Positions 21,633 to 31,750 are shown, numbered from the stretch's first letter. The stretch: 64,000 nt of DNA from Ornithodoros turicata (GCF_037126465.1 NC_088206.1:14235187-14299186), one strand, 5' to 3'. The notes: generated by a model from the sequence alone, not told the origin. Numbers and translations: made by a program.

Positions 21633-21882
21633 CACTCTTAAAAATGAACTTCACCGCATAGCACGTTCCTAGCCAACCATCAACCGAGGTGACATCGTTC
21701 TCGCCCCTGATTTGCTGAAAACGGGGGGGCGTACGCCATTTTTGTGGCATTATGCAGTTCATAATTGCAACAAAATGGCGTACGCCCCCTGTTTTCATCA
21801 AATCGGGAGCGAGAACGATGTCACTCGGGTTGGTGGTTGGCTAGGAGCATGGTATGCGGTGAAGTTCGTTTTTAAGAGTGTA
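21632..21882. repeat. PAL-1 copy, subfamily D, complete
   Basis: ACACTCTTAAAAATGAACTT to TTCGTTTTTAAGAGTGTA. The core is GGGGGGCGTACGCCATTTTT. It shares its first two bases with the end of the preceding half element. Confidence 0.94.
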
Positions 21883-21887
21883 CATAA

Positions 21888-22090
21888 AGAGGGTGTTTGC
21901 TCTAACATGTCCAGAAATTTTATTTAAAGCGAGCGATAAAAGAGAAACAAGCGCTAACTTGACTAAGAAACAAGTGCTACTAGTGAAGCAGTACCTGTTT
22001 CTTACTCAAGTAGCTGAAAAGTACCACTTGCTTTTCTTGTATATCGCTCGCTTTAAATATAATTTCTGGACACATTAGAGCAAACACTCT
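21888..22090. repeat. 203-bp foldback, separate family
   Basis: The ends AGAGGGTGTTTGCTC and GAGCAAACACTCT pair. Inner arms TTTAAAGCGAGCGATA and TATCGCTCGCTTTAAA are an exact inverted match, and CTTGTTTCTTA-type tracts flank the loop. No PAL-1 motif. Confidence 0.88.
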
Positions 22091-22165
22091 GTATAGTTCG
22101 GATGCATCGCTCGATGCCGATATACAGACATCCAAACCGTTGTAAATTACCGCATGAGTTACCAC

Positions 22166-22340
22166 AATAGAGAGGTTTAGTACATCGTACGCTACCGCCT
22201 TTGCGTACGTAAGAGATAGCGTTGGTGGTTCTGCGCACTGCGCGGAGCTATCTCTTTCTGTTATGGGCTTGCGCAAAACAATCAACGCTATCCCTTACGT
22301 ACGCAAAGGCGATAGCGTACGATGTACTAAAGCTCTCTAT
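22166..22340. repeat. 175-bp foldback, separate family
   Basis: AATAGAGAGGTTTAGTACAT pairs with ATGTACTAAAGCTCTCTATT. The inner arms TTTGCGTACGTAAGAGATAG and CTATCCCTTACGTACGCAAA also pair. The loop of about 60 bp contains TGCGCACTGCGC. The palindrome ACGTACGCAAAGG differs from the PAL-1 core. Confidence 0.88.
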
Positions 22341-23864
22341 TACCGATCAAACACGGTATGCCATACTAACCGTATAGTATATCAGTTACCTCACTCTGTG
22401 TCCCACTGTCTTCACACCACACCACGTATACTTTTGATTGATACCATTGCTGCAAGCGACACAAATCAATGCAGCCCTTCCCCATATATGCAGCTGCGAA
22501 TATATAGCTGCGACAGTTCAACGGCAAGGTATCCGTAAATCAAAGAAGGGCAGCCTCGTCGCGGCAGTTTAGGCATGACGAACGATGGATAACGTCGTTG
22601 TCGGAAGGGAGGAGTTAAGGGCCCATTGTTTTCGGCAATGCCTTAATTGGCCCTCGGCGTTTCCCGTGAGAACTCATCGCCGCCGCCGTGTCAGGAAGCA
22701 AGAAAGCATGGGACAGGGCGAAGCACCCAACAGTCCGTTGCAAACCTCTTGACCCCCCCCCCAACAGGGGAAGTCGGAAAAGATAGGGACGACGGAATTC
22801 TGTGCTCTCCGTATCTTTCGGAATTCTGTGCGTTGAGCCAAGCGAAATATTATCACAAAATGCACCGTAGTTCAGCAGTTGGGTACCGGTAGAGCCGATA
22901 CCTCTGCAGTGCTGACCACCATGTAGGTCCGTCCATAGCTTTATAGGGTCACGTGTCCGTGACCATATGTCCAAAAATTTGCAACGCACGATGGCCCTAT
23001 ATGAAGCTATTGCAAGTTCAGCACATTCCCAAAGACGCAGCCATTTTTGTTTACGCGTTTAGCGCTATAGGATAGCCTAATATAAGTATCTGTTGCCGCT
23101 GCAACGAGCCGAAATGGAGCATAAAATGTTCAGAAATGTGTGCCGCTTTGGTTCCCGTGACACCAGCAGAGGAACATCGCATATCACTTATGTTATCACT
23201 TGTACCAAGATGCATGCGATGTGAATGTCGGCACCGTTCCCCATGAAGACGGCCCAGGGCGCATACTACACCCTCATCTCCCTGCTTTCCTCTCTCCAAC
23301 TGCCCACGTCTTTAAGCCGCTCGTATATAGACGCAGCCGTTTCGCGGCGCTAACACGAAGTCCTGCATAGAGACTTCGCATAATTTCGAGCACTTGCGAT
23401 TAACATCCATACGAACCAAATTATCTCGTATTCCTTGAGTTGTCCGGACACAGTCAGGTGACACTGACCTTCGCTAAATGGTCACATTACGTGATTTCTT
23501 CTTTGTCTCATCGCAGAAGCGCGGTTGGGTTGATCAGGGTCCCTCCAAAACAAAAAACGCTATGGGAACGGGCACCCTAAACACGTTTCGCATTGTTGAC
23601 CTTCGTCGCCGTCATCATCAACGCCTAAAACAAGAAGGGGGGTGTTTTTTTTGTGTGTGTGTTCACCTCCGATTGTTTCTCCCTGTGTCGGCGCGTCCCT
23701 TTGCACGGCTCCGTGGCCATAAGATGGTGGGAAGCGGCTTTTTGCCTTTTCCTCACGCGTTTTTGGACCACAGTTCCTTCAACTCTTACGGTGACCCTTG
23801 TCTCTTCTGTTATGGTACTTTGCCACCGTGATTTTTTTCTTCGTTTCTTTCTCTTACCGTGCGA
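22341..23864. other. Non-coding block
   Basis: Frames at 22615-22989 and 23478-23831 are unrecognised and opposed by frames on the other strand. TATATAG-type motifs recur. No supported gene. Confidence 0.45.
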
Positions 23865-24065
23865 CATCGCCACGGAATATTCTAGCGGAAGAAAGAGCAA
23901 GAAACTGCTCACGGGGCAGAAGTTGCGTCCCGTCTATATATGTCGAGCATGCGCACGACACCGGAATATTGGGTCTGACGTATTGCACACACATATAGCA
24001 GACGACACATTCGGTCCTGTCGTCTGCTACTGGATATCTTGTTTGCTGAGCCGCACGATGTTCCC
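23865..24065. repeat. Repeat D, copy 1, with internal AGCAGACGAC hairpin
   Basis: CGGAATATTCTAGCGGAAG, GTCGAGCATGCGCACGACAC, then hairpin TAGCAGACGACA ... TGTCGTCTGCTA and GAGCCGCACGATGTTCCC. Copy 2 at 45211-45380 follows the same order. Confidence 0.7.
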
Positions 24066-24300
24066 TCTGGTTAGGGGGAATATGTTTAATGCAAAGTTAA
24101 AAAAAGAGAGAGAAGGGAAAGGCTAGCCACGGTGTCGGCTTGCTATTCCCTAAAGCTTTCAAGCAAACAAAAGAAGACACAAACAGCTGGGATACAGAAA
24201 GTTATGAAAAAAAAAAAAAAAACAGAGGAAAGAGCTCCTTCACTAGTCGTTGTGCATAGGACGCACCAGAGAATGCCCAGTGCCTCTGGTTAGAAGATCA
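24060..24300 (-). mobile_element. Non-LTR retrotransposon 3' UTR, copy 1
   Basis: AATATGTTTAATGCAAAGTT, GGGAAAGGCTAGCCACGGTG, TTGCTATTCCCTAAAGCTTT and CACTAGTCGTTGTGCATAGG align with 50448-50655 in the same order. On the minus strand it lies downstream of the RNase H fragment at 25161-25610, with other repeats between, consistent with one element's 3' end. A second, more diverged relative is at 46634-46800. Confidence 0.65.
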
Positions 24301-24361
24301 CGAAAACACATCACGTTGAGCACTGGCTCTCACTGGAATGTTCTCGTGAATATCGCTCGTG

Positions 24362-24555
24362 TAACAACAACAACAACTACTACTACATGGATGACGATGA
24401 GATGAGGTGTTTCACCGCTAACAAATGCGGTACCATAACTCAGTGCATGTGGGAGAATATATGAGTGGGATGATGATGAAAACGATGAGGCATACACACT
24501 CGCACACACACATGTGGCACACACACATGACACACGCAAATGAGACATCACATAC
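24362..24555 (-). repeat. Repeat E with CA-rich tract
   Basis: Reverse complement of 43845-44010: CATTTGCGTGTGTCATGTG, GCGAGTGTGTATGCCTCAT and GGTGAA.CACCTC landmarks in order. It contains (CAA)n/(CTA)n and interrupted CACACA. Confidence 0.7.
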
Positions 24556-25065
24556 GCGGGTTCGTCGTAGCTGGTGAGGATAGTAGTTCATCCGGTCGTC
24601 CACCGGAGCTGTAGTACACGTATCCGCATTCGTGCCAAAAGCTCTGAGGTCAGAGGAGTTCGAGCAGGCTGGTAGGTGTCAGGAACAGATAGAATGAGTG
24701 CAGGCATTGACGGTACTGCACAGGATTAGAACGAGGACCCAAGATTGCGGCAAGGCTGAGCGGCTTGTTGTTTATACGGGTCAGTTGGGACTGGAGTATT
24801 GCTCTCTCCGAACTGTATAGAGGGCAGTCGATGAGGACGTGTTGGATGCTGTTCAGAATATTTCATTACCATATTAACCAATTTATTTAGTAACTGCTGC
24901 CACCATGGCGCAGTTGAAACACGAGCTGGTTAAGCATATACCTTAGTCTGTGTCTGAACTGCGGGGTGAAAGCCACATAAAGACGAAGTCGACGCAGAAG
25001 GGAAGAGAGATCGCGGGGCAAACGGTCTGCTGGGAGGGGAAACGACAAAGTTGGATCTACTGCGT

Positions 25066-25169
25066 ACAAGAAGGACCTATCTGTAATGTCCCGCCGCCAT
25101 TGGTTGTATCATCGCCGACAAGAAGGACCTATCTGTAATGTCCCGCCGCCATTGGTTGTATCATCGCCG
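25066..25169. repeat. Perfect 52-bp tandem duplication
   Basis: Two identical units starting ACAAGAAGGACCTATCTGTA occupy 25066-25117 and 25118-25169, and a third unit begins with ACAAGAA at 25170. The absence of differences implies a recent event. Confidence 0.92.
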
Positions 25170-25610
25170 ACAAGAATGCTCTCCTGTCACCACGGGTAAA
25201 CATATTCGGTACCACCGTGTGACCGCGTGGCATTGTCTGGCAGCAGCAGCCACTCTGTCAGCCTCTACATTTCCGCTTAGTTCACAGTGACCTGGGATCC
25301 ACTTAAAAGTGATGGTGTGACTTACGTCGTTGAGGATGTCGGTGACAACTGACCCAATGTATACCCCGCGCACCCGTGTTCTCTATGCACTGCGGGGCTG
25401 CCCTGGAGTTCGTGTATACCACCCACATTCGCGGAGCCTCGCGGAGAGCATACCGCAGGAACGACAAGATGCTGTAAAGCTCTGCGGACGTAAAGGAAGT
25501 ACAGTATGCCAGGCGATATCCAGGAGACACCTGGACCGATGGAATAACAAAGGCGGCCGATTAACTTACAGGTGTAGAGTACCCGTCGGTGTCAACGGCA
25601 GTATATGCTC
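25161..25610 (-). pseudogene. Non-LTR retrotransposon ORF2, RNase H domain fragment
   Basis: Reading on the minus strand, a first motif VDTDGYSTPV is followed by one in-frame stop, then SAAFVIPSV, LAYCTSFTSAELYSILSFL (catalytic Glu helix) and WVVYTNSRAAPQCIE. A frameshift follows, then HTITFKWIPGHCELSGNVEAD. This is the order of RNase H1-type domains in I-clade-like non-LTR elements. The usual TDS of the third motif reads TNS, losing a catalytic Asp. One stop, one frameshift and this substitution mean it is dead. The shared 3' UTR lies downstream at 24060-24300. Confidence 0.85.
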
Positions 25611-25884
25611 AGCGTATACGCTGAACAAGTTAACATCATGTCCAATGACACCTGGCGAAGGACTGACGGTGGCACTTGCTTTTCTTTTTTCTTTTTTTTA
25701 ACGTTGAGTTCGGGAATGCCGGGGGAGATCGAGGGCAGTGCTCGCTCGTGTACAACGACATCACCAACAACAAATAAGTGATGACGATAATGCGCTCGTG
25801 TAAATATACATGGTTACCATAGCTGCTTCCCTTCCCTGGCAGTGACGTCGCTCCGAATCCCCCTGAGTTCCGCACTCTAAGGAC

Positions 25885-26046
25885 AGATGGGTGGTGGTGG
25901 TGGTGGTGGTGGTTCTGGAAGGGCTCGCCGTTGTCGGCCTCACAGAGGTGGGCAACATCACGATTAACGCTCTGGGGCAATGTGCGTCCTGGGCCGACTT
26001 CTAAGGGAACTGTGCCGACACATATGTCTGACAGCGTCTGAGGAAA
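25885..26046 (-). repeat. SINE-B tail with (ACC)n end
   Basis: In reverse complement: CAGACATATGTGTCGGCACA, GAAGTCGGCCCAGGACGCAC, GAGGCCGACAACGGCGAGCC, then (ACC)n at 25889-25914. A close copy lies at 32697-32880. The 36593 copy joins the same tail to a tRNA-like head. Confidence 0.75.
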
Positions 26047-26051
26047 ACCAT

Positions 26052-26454
26052 AAGAACTTAACTTTACCGCATAACAAGCTCCTATAGCCAACCGTCATCC
26101 CGAATATCGTCATCCTCGGCCCTGATTTGTTGGAAACGTGTTTTGTCACATTTATGACATGTGACGCTAACTGTCACAAAAAAAGGCGTAGGCACGTGTT
26201 TTCGAAGTGCATTCCACCGTATCGCTATCGTTCCTGATTTGTGGAATGTCCAGCACGTTCGCTTTTTTGTGACAACTTATACATAACTGCATAAGTGTCA
26301 CAAAAAGGCGTGCGTTTTCAGCAAATTAGATAAAGGAACGATGACATTGGAGGGATGACACCCCACCTCGTCTTCAGCATCTATTGTTGATGTTGTGTCG
26401 GATGGACGGCTGGCTAGAAGCGTGTTATGCGGTGAAGTCCGGTATTAAGAGTGC
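26052..26454. repeat. Two degraded nested PAL-1 copies
   Basis: The outer left tip is AACTTAACTTTACCGCATAA. There are two internal cores (about 26150-26200 and 26255-26320) with TGACACTT/AAGTGTCACAAAAA loops, and a right end GGTGAAGTCCGGTATTAAGA. GTACGC has decayed to GTAGGC and GTTCGC. Confidence 0.7.
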
Positions 26455-26639
26455 GGCAGACCTTCCGGCAGATGTCGGCACAATGCTCATTGACGTTGGC
26501 CCAGGAAGCATATTGGCCGCTTTGTCTTTCACTCCTTCCTGCTGATGTTGTCCTATGCCCATCTGTCCACATTTATGATTCGTAGTTCCAGTTGCTGCGC
26601 GGTGCTAAAAGGTCATTAAAGGAGCAGTGAAGACCACTT

Positions 26640-26670
26640 CAATATCTTCTTTCTTTCTTTTCTTTTTTTT
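26640..26670. repeat. CT-rich tract
   Basis: Run of (TTTC)n-like sequence. Similar T/C-rich tracts recur at 26936-26955 and 27120-27130. Confidence 0.5.
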
Positions 26671-27150
26671 TAGTTTGGATTGCGGCATATTGTGCATCAA
26701 CCAACATGCGCTCTTGCGCGAAATCGGTGATCGTAGTCGACCTGTAGCGCTTGCGAGTATTCTTTGATCCGCACAACCTCTGAAAAGCGCGCCGTGCCCG
26801 CAGCGGACGAATTTGTAGTGTGAAATGGGACTGCGCGACTGTTGATGCTACGTCACACGGACCGACGTCACACCAGGAGATCGGGCCGGGACTTCTGTGT
26901 CACGAAGTTTATGGCTGTTTTTTCATTGCGTTTCTCTTTCTTTCTTTCTTTTTTGTATATATTTTATTGTGCGGTGACAAAACTCCGTTCGAAAAAAAAA
27001 AACTATTTGAATGGTGGTTCTTGGCGAGGCTGCTTGATGGAGTGTTTCAAGAAATGCAAAATGTCACTTCTTGCTGGACTATATCCTGTCACAACACAAC
27101 ATACAAACGTAACAAAAAGTTTTTTTTTCTTGTTATATTCGCATTTTCTT

Positions 27151-27858
27151 CTAATGCACACGTAATCGAATGTAGCGATGACGGATCTGAGCCCATTTCC
27201 CACGATGCACAGAGTTGTCAGACGTCGTTGTTGTTGGACAAGACCGTCCCCGCTTATGTGCGTCCCTGTAATCTCGTTCAGCGAGCGACCGAGTGATCTC
27301 TTGTTTTGTCGCGCTCCGCTGACTCCGATGTCGTCCTCGGCGTAATCTCCAAAGGATGACCGCCGCAGCTTGTCTATATATTTGCCGATCAACTCCCGCC
27401 TCCTTGGGTTGCGCAAAGTAGTCATTTTCGACGTGTCGGGTCCATGTGGTTGATGCTGCGCTTGCATACGGCAACGTTGGAGAGGCGATGCTTTCGGCGG
27501 TTGTCCGTTCCTTGAGGTCTTTGTAATTACTGGCAGCCGGATTGAACGAGTTGATATATTGAGAGACGTTATTCGTGTGTTCATTAAAGGGGCTGCGACA
27601 CTTTGATTGATGTGGTGCATCATGATTGATGCTACTAATTGCCTTTTGTGCAACAGCCAGGGGACCGTTGACCATACTGCTCATCTCATGCCAAGATGGC
27701 GTGCTGCTTTGAGAAGTCTTTTCCATACGAACGTTTAAAGAACAATTTTTGTGAGTCTCTTCTCCGTCAGGGTTCTGTCGGTTCCTGTAATGCGCAGGTG
27801 TCGTTGGACGTGTTTGTCTTAGTGCGGGCATGCGCTGCATATGGGAATCGCGTTCCAA
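27151..27858 (-). CDS. Long unrecognised frame, with a second same-strand frame at 27003-27653
   Basis: Two overlapping minus-strand frames of 235 and 216 codons exist in different phases. The upstream part of the first (NNVSQYINSFNPAASNYKDL) and the downstream part of the second (RRELIGKYIDKLRRSSFGDY, AEDDIGV) look more protein-like than their alternatives. That would be expected if one coding sequence had been broken by a single frameshift near 27410. No domain or motif is recognised, and no signal or membrane segment is seen. It may be an old gene fragment, a transposon accessory protein or chance. A poly-A run occurs on the sense strand after the second frame. Confidence 0.25.
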   Translation of the reverse strand: MERDSHMQRMPALRQTRPTTPAHYRNRQNPDGEETHKNCSLNVRMEKTSQSSTPSWHEMSSMVNGPLAVAQKAISSINHDAPHQSKCRSPFNEHTNNVSQYINSFNPAASNYKDLKERTTAESIASPTLPYASAASTTWTRHVENDYFAQPKEAGVDRQIYRQAAAVILWRLRRGRHRSQRSATKQEITRSLAERDYRDAHKRGRSCPTTTTSDNSVHRGKWAQIRHRYIRLRVH

Positions 27859-28051
27859 AGTTCAACATGGTGAAGCTCCCCTGCTGTCCCTGAGACACTT
27901 TTCGTGAAAACGGAAAAAGGAGGCGCGGCGTTCACGAACACTGTAAGATGTACTGCGTACAATCCAGCGATCCAAACGTTTAACGTGGGCGTACTGGAGA
28001 GATGCTCTCGTAATTGTTGTCATATATGTATCAAACTGAAAAAGAAAGGAA

Positions 28052-28175
28052 GGCCCCCGGTGGAACACTTGGTAACATGTCCGCCTAGTGATCCCAAGGT
28101 TGTAGGTTCGAACCCTGCCGAGGACGTCAGCAGTCTCGCGGCGTGGTGCGAATGCTTAGACAGGTCTTAAGAAAC
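28052..28175 (+). repeat. SINE-A head, diverged
   Basis: B box GTAGGTTCGAACCCTGCCGA followed by GGACGTCAGCAGTCTCG and GCTTAGACAGGTCTTAAGA parallels the full copy at 55260 (GGGTTCGAGCCCGGCCGAGG, then GGACGCCAGCAA). The tail after about 28175 is lost. Confidence 0.65.
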
Positions 28176-29286
28176 CGTTCTAGCACTATCCCGCGCTTTC
28201 AGATTTCACTGCGCGTCGAAGAGCCCGTCAAATTTAACTAGCAAAATTGATCGAACAAACTGAGTACCGCGACGTCACTGATGATCATAGCTGCGTCGCG
28301 ACTAATGAAAATGTGGCAATGAATGTCACGAATTATCATTACAATTTTCCTCTCTTCAGTTGTTGTTGTCGTTCTGCCTTTGGACTGCTTCTTCTCTTTA
28401 AGTGTCGAGAGAGGTCAGACAATATTTGGCTTGCTACTCTTAAAAAGAACACACACACACAGAGAAAATGAATATGCGCGGAAGCACGTGTGTCACAGTC
28501 CCGCACGTTTGCTGCCTTGAGGAATTGTAGCAGGTAGCTTGGCGCCTTGCTTCGGTACCTTAAGGCCACAGAAGGTTCAAGACCACAACAGCCATTGCGG
28601 CCTGCATGCTCTGCCATCTCCTCTTCTCCGGATATCTTCCACTCACAGCCACAGCTGCTTCGCGGTGCTCACACGAAATACATATCTGCATATTTTCAAA
28701 CATCAATCTATCTCTCCGATGGAGATCCTATCATTTTTCCCTTCCCTCTTCTGCGGCCATCATGTATCGCTTCCTAGCCGTGTTCCCACGCAAGCCTTTC
28801 GGACACAGCCCGTATATCCAGCCCGCATTTTCTTGGGCGCGGGTATCGTGCATAGAGTACATGCTGCATGCACTAGTGAGCGCGTTATCGGCTTCTCGGG
28901 CGTGGAGAGGGGGCGATAATTGACGGAGGTCGTCGCCGGCGCGGCCTTGACTTTGGCCGTCGTGGGAAAGCACGTCCCGATGTGTACACCTCGTCGATGA
29001 TAACCCTCGGGGCGACAACTATATACGGAGCAATGCAAAAACGGGATTCCGCATGCCGTGCATGATCATCAAATTATCTTCGTCGTGGGAGAATGAGTTC
29101 CCGATCTCATCGGGCCGATCTACTATATACGACGGGGCACGCAGACGATGCGTATGAAACGCGATATATGGTTCCTGTTACCGTTATATGAACTGGAAAG
29201 TGGCTGGTTACGGGATGAACGCAAATGAAAAGATGCTCTTGTTGAGTTCCAGTTTAAGCACAAATTATCGTTAAAATTACTTTTGA
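28176..29286. other. Non-coding block with short (CA)n
   Basis: (AC)6 near 28448-28461. Frames at 28539-29038 on both strands overlap each other and are unrecognised. No supported gene. Confidence 0.45.
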
Positions 29287-29335
29287 TAATGAAAGAAGGA
29301 AGTCACTGAAAAGTTTAGCCAGCTGTACGACTTTG
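29287..29335 (-). repeat. SINE-C core fragment
   Basis: AAGTCACTGAAAAGTTTAGC and CAGCTGTACGACT match 2578-2610. Confidence 0.55.
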
Positions 29336-29595
29336 TTACTGTGTTACTTTTGAAGACACGCTACGTTCTTCGTGTGATGCTGAACAACAACTCGTCTCCA
29401 TAAGGACCAATCCCAAAAGTATTGTGTAGAAGGGTAGAAGATTATTATGTAATTTGTGCGTAATATCATATGTAGATGTAGAGTATTATGTAATTCCTTT
29501 ATTTTATTTCTATATGTTCCCGTCAACAACAACACCAATAGATGCTGACGATGAGATGGGGTGTGTTACCGCGGCGGTGCCGTATACCCTACCCC

Positions 29596-29845
29596 ACACT
29601 CTAAAAACTGAACTTCACCTCAAAGCACGCTCTGCGCCAACCATTGCCACAAATGATAGGTTTATCGCTTCTGATTCGAAGACAGAGGGGGGCGTACGCC
29701 TTTTTGTGTCAATTTGGATACATGGTAATTGACACAAAAAGGCGTACGCCTCCCTCTCTCCTCGAATCAAAAGTGATAAGCCTATCATTCCCGACAATGG
29801 TTGGCGCAGAGCGTGCGATGAGGTGAAGTTCAGTTTTTAGAGTGC
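29596..29845. repeat. PAL-1 copy, subfamily B, complete
   Basis: ACACTCTAAAAACTGAACTT to TTCAGTTTTTAGAGTGCA. The inner stem is CTTTTTGTGTCAATT with exact partner AATTGACACAAAAAG. The family has GTGACA here, so both arms changed together. Confidence 0.94.
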
Positions 29846-29916
29846 ATTGCACATGGAACATTATATGACGATAATGAAGGAACACATAAAAAGGGTGTGA
29901 AAAGGTGGTAACTTGT

Positions 29917-30175
29917 ACACTCTTAAAAATGAACTTCACCGCATAGCACGCTCCTAGCCAACCATCATCTCAAATGATATCGTTATCTGCCCTGATTTGT
30001 TCAAAACGGGAGGCGTACGCCTTTTGTCTTTTTTGTGACACTTATGCTGTTCATAATTGTCACAAAAAAGGCGTACGCCTCTCGTTTTCAACAAATCAGG
30101 GCAGATAACGACATCATTTGAGATGATGGTTGACTAGGAGCGTGCTATGCGGTGAAGTTCATTTTTAAGAGTGTA
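29917..30175. repeat. PAL-1 copy, subfamily A, with demonstrable TA target duplication
   Basis: The mobile unit is 29918-30173, starting CACTCTTAAAAATGAACT and ending TTCATTTTTAAGAGTG. It is flanked by TA at 29916-29917 and 30174-30175. The matching PAL-2 sequence at 30365-30385 has a single TA and no insert. Confidence 0.96.
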
Positions 30176-30440
30176 CAGTTACCACTTAGGTCAACATAGC
30201 GTCTGATAAAAGGTGTAAAATGGTGGTAAAAGCAATTTTCATACATCCAAATTGCTACACAGAGGCGTACGCCCCCCTCGCTCACCGAATCAGAAGCGGT
30301 AACCCTGTCATTCGTAGGTAGCAGGTAGAATTTGGCAACCTTTTAGGCACAACATATCACCACTATAACTTGTACAGTTACCACTTAGGTCAACATAGCG
30401 TCTGATAAAGGGTGTAAAAGAGTATCATAAAAGAAAGTAT

Positions 30441-30568
30441 CATATATCCAAATTGCTACAAAAAGGCGTACGCCTCCCTCGCTCACCGAATCAGAAGCGA
30501 TAACCCTATCATTCGTGGCAATGGTTGGCGGACAACGTGCTATGCGATGAAGTTCTGTTTCGAGAGTG
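30441..30568. repeat. PAL-1 half element, subfamily B
   Basis: CATATATCCAAATTGCTACA, GGCGTACGCC, GAATCAGAAGCGATAACCC and the end GAAGTTCTGTTTCGAGAGTG. It contains only the right half and lies inside PAL-2 copy 2. Confidence 0.85.
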
Positions 30569-30671
30569 AGGTAGCAGGTAGAACTTTGCAACTTTTTTAG
30601 GCACAACATATGCGACAACTATTACCTCCTAAAAAGTGTAACTGATCCACCCTTTTTTTTCCCTAAGAGTG

Positions 30672-31624
30672 TACTATATACTGGACACAGGACTGTTAAA
30701 GATGTATCCTCGCTTCATCGTCATAAAAGTTTGACTGCCTATGACCACGGTCACTCTGTGACCTAACGAGTTCTGGCAATGACCCTCTCATTAAGTTCCC
30801 CGTATTATCAGCATATACATGTGGCCAAACCGAAAATATCTATAGATGGGCACTTAACTTCACGGGCGCCCCATCCAGCGTATATAGGCTACGCAATATT
30901 CTGCCATAACATCCTGTGGTGCGGACGCATTAATCTTCGGAGGAACACTGCGTCATTAATACCAATAAAAAGGACCGTATACGTAGCCTAAAACAACGCG
31001 CGCGCACACACAAAAAAAAAGGAAGACCAAAAGCGGAAATAACTGTTCTTCCCTTCAGAAGATACTTTGGCGTGATGGTGGACCGTACTCAGAAACATAG
31101 CAGATTCACGAGAAGGGGGGGGGGGGGGGGGTTATGTGAGCGGAAGTGAGGCGTGCGTGATCTGTCGCCGGAAGTGGCACTGCTGGATCGTGACGTCACC
31201 CTCACCGGAGGTGGCAGATCGTAATAGCGGAAGTGGTCGGTGAGTAGAGGATGTGTGTTAATAGAAAACGATGAAGTTTTTTGTTCTTTCGTTTTGTTCT
31301 TGGGTGTTTTACGCTGTGGGTGGGGGATGTTTCTTCTTCAGTTTGGGTCGACGTGAGATTGATGAGGACTTGAAGGGTCTTCCGTTGACGAAGCGAACGT
31401 GACGGGGGCAGCCATCATACTAGCAGTTGATAGTGTGTCATGTTAGGAATTTGTATTCCTCTTTTCCCCTGTTGCGATGATGCTGTAGATGGTGCAATCC
31501 GCAGTTGGTGGCGATGAATAATTGTTACTCTGCACCTGTGTGCATACTCATACACTCATTATGTACTGCATTCCATACTGTATACATAATCGCAGACATC
31601 TAGAGTGTTGAACTTAAGGAGTAC
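30672..31624. other. Non-coding block with G17 homopolymer
   Basis: A run of 17 G lies at 31115-31131. Around it are GGAAGTGG-type repeats (31140-31235). No supported gene. Confidence 0.5.
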
Positions 31625-31750
31625 TGTGTGTGCATGTAAGTAAGTATGCACGTATGTGTGTACGTATGTAAGGCGTATGTCAACTAAAGTGTGAAGTAGC
31701 AGTTCACATATTCAGTTCTTGAGTTTCATAAATTTTCCTTTGACAACTGT
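31625..31750 (+). repeat. Repeat F, copy 1
   Basis: TGTACGTATGTAAGGCGTAT, GTCAACTAAAGTGTGAAGTA, GCAGTTCACATATTC and GAGTTTCATAAATTTTCCTT. Copy 2 at 37584-37678 repeats the order in the same orientation. Confidence 0.75.

Larger units (their letters stand above)
29883..30671. repeat. Composite PAL-2 block (two copies), host to PAL-1 insertions
   Basis: Copy 1 starts AAAAAGGGTGTGAAAAGGTG, is interrupted at AACTTG/TA by a complete PAL-1, and resumes CAGTTACCACTTAGGTCAAC to GGCACAACATATCACC. Copy 2 follows at 30361-30671 with the uninterrupted junction AACTTGTACAGTTACCAC, and ends TTTTTTTTCCCTAAGAGTG. Both hold PAL-1-like half cores (GGCGTACGCC, CTCACCGAATCAGAAGCG). Confidence 0.88.

Noticed and set aside
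16993..21882. Regularly repeated palindromes resembling a CRISPR array
   Set aside because: Repeat units are about 250 bp, variable, TA-flanked and without uniform spacers; the DNA is eukaryotic.
31115..31131. G17, and C20 at 55064-55083, as G-quadruplex signals
   Set aside because: Single homopolymers at repeat edges are prone to sequencing or assembly error and no functional context is seen.
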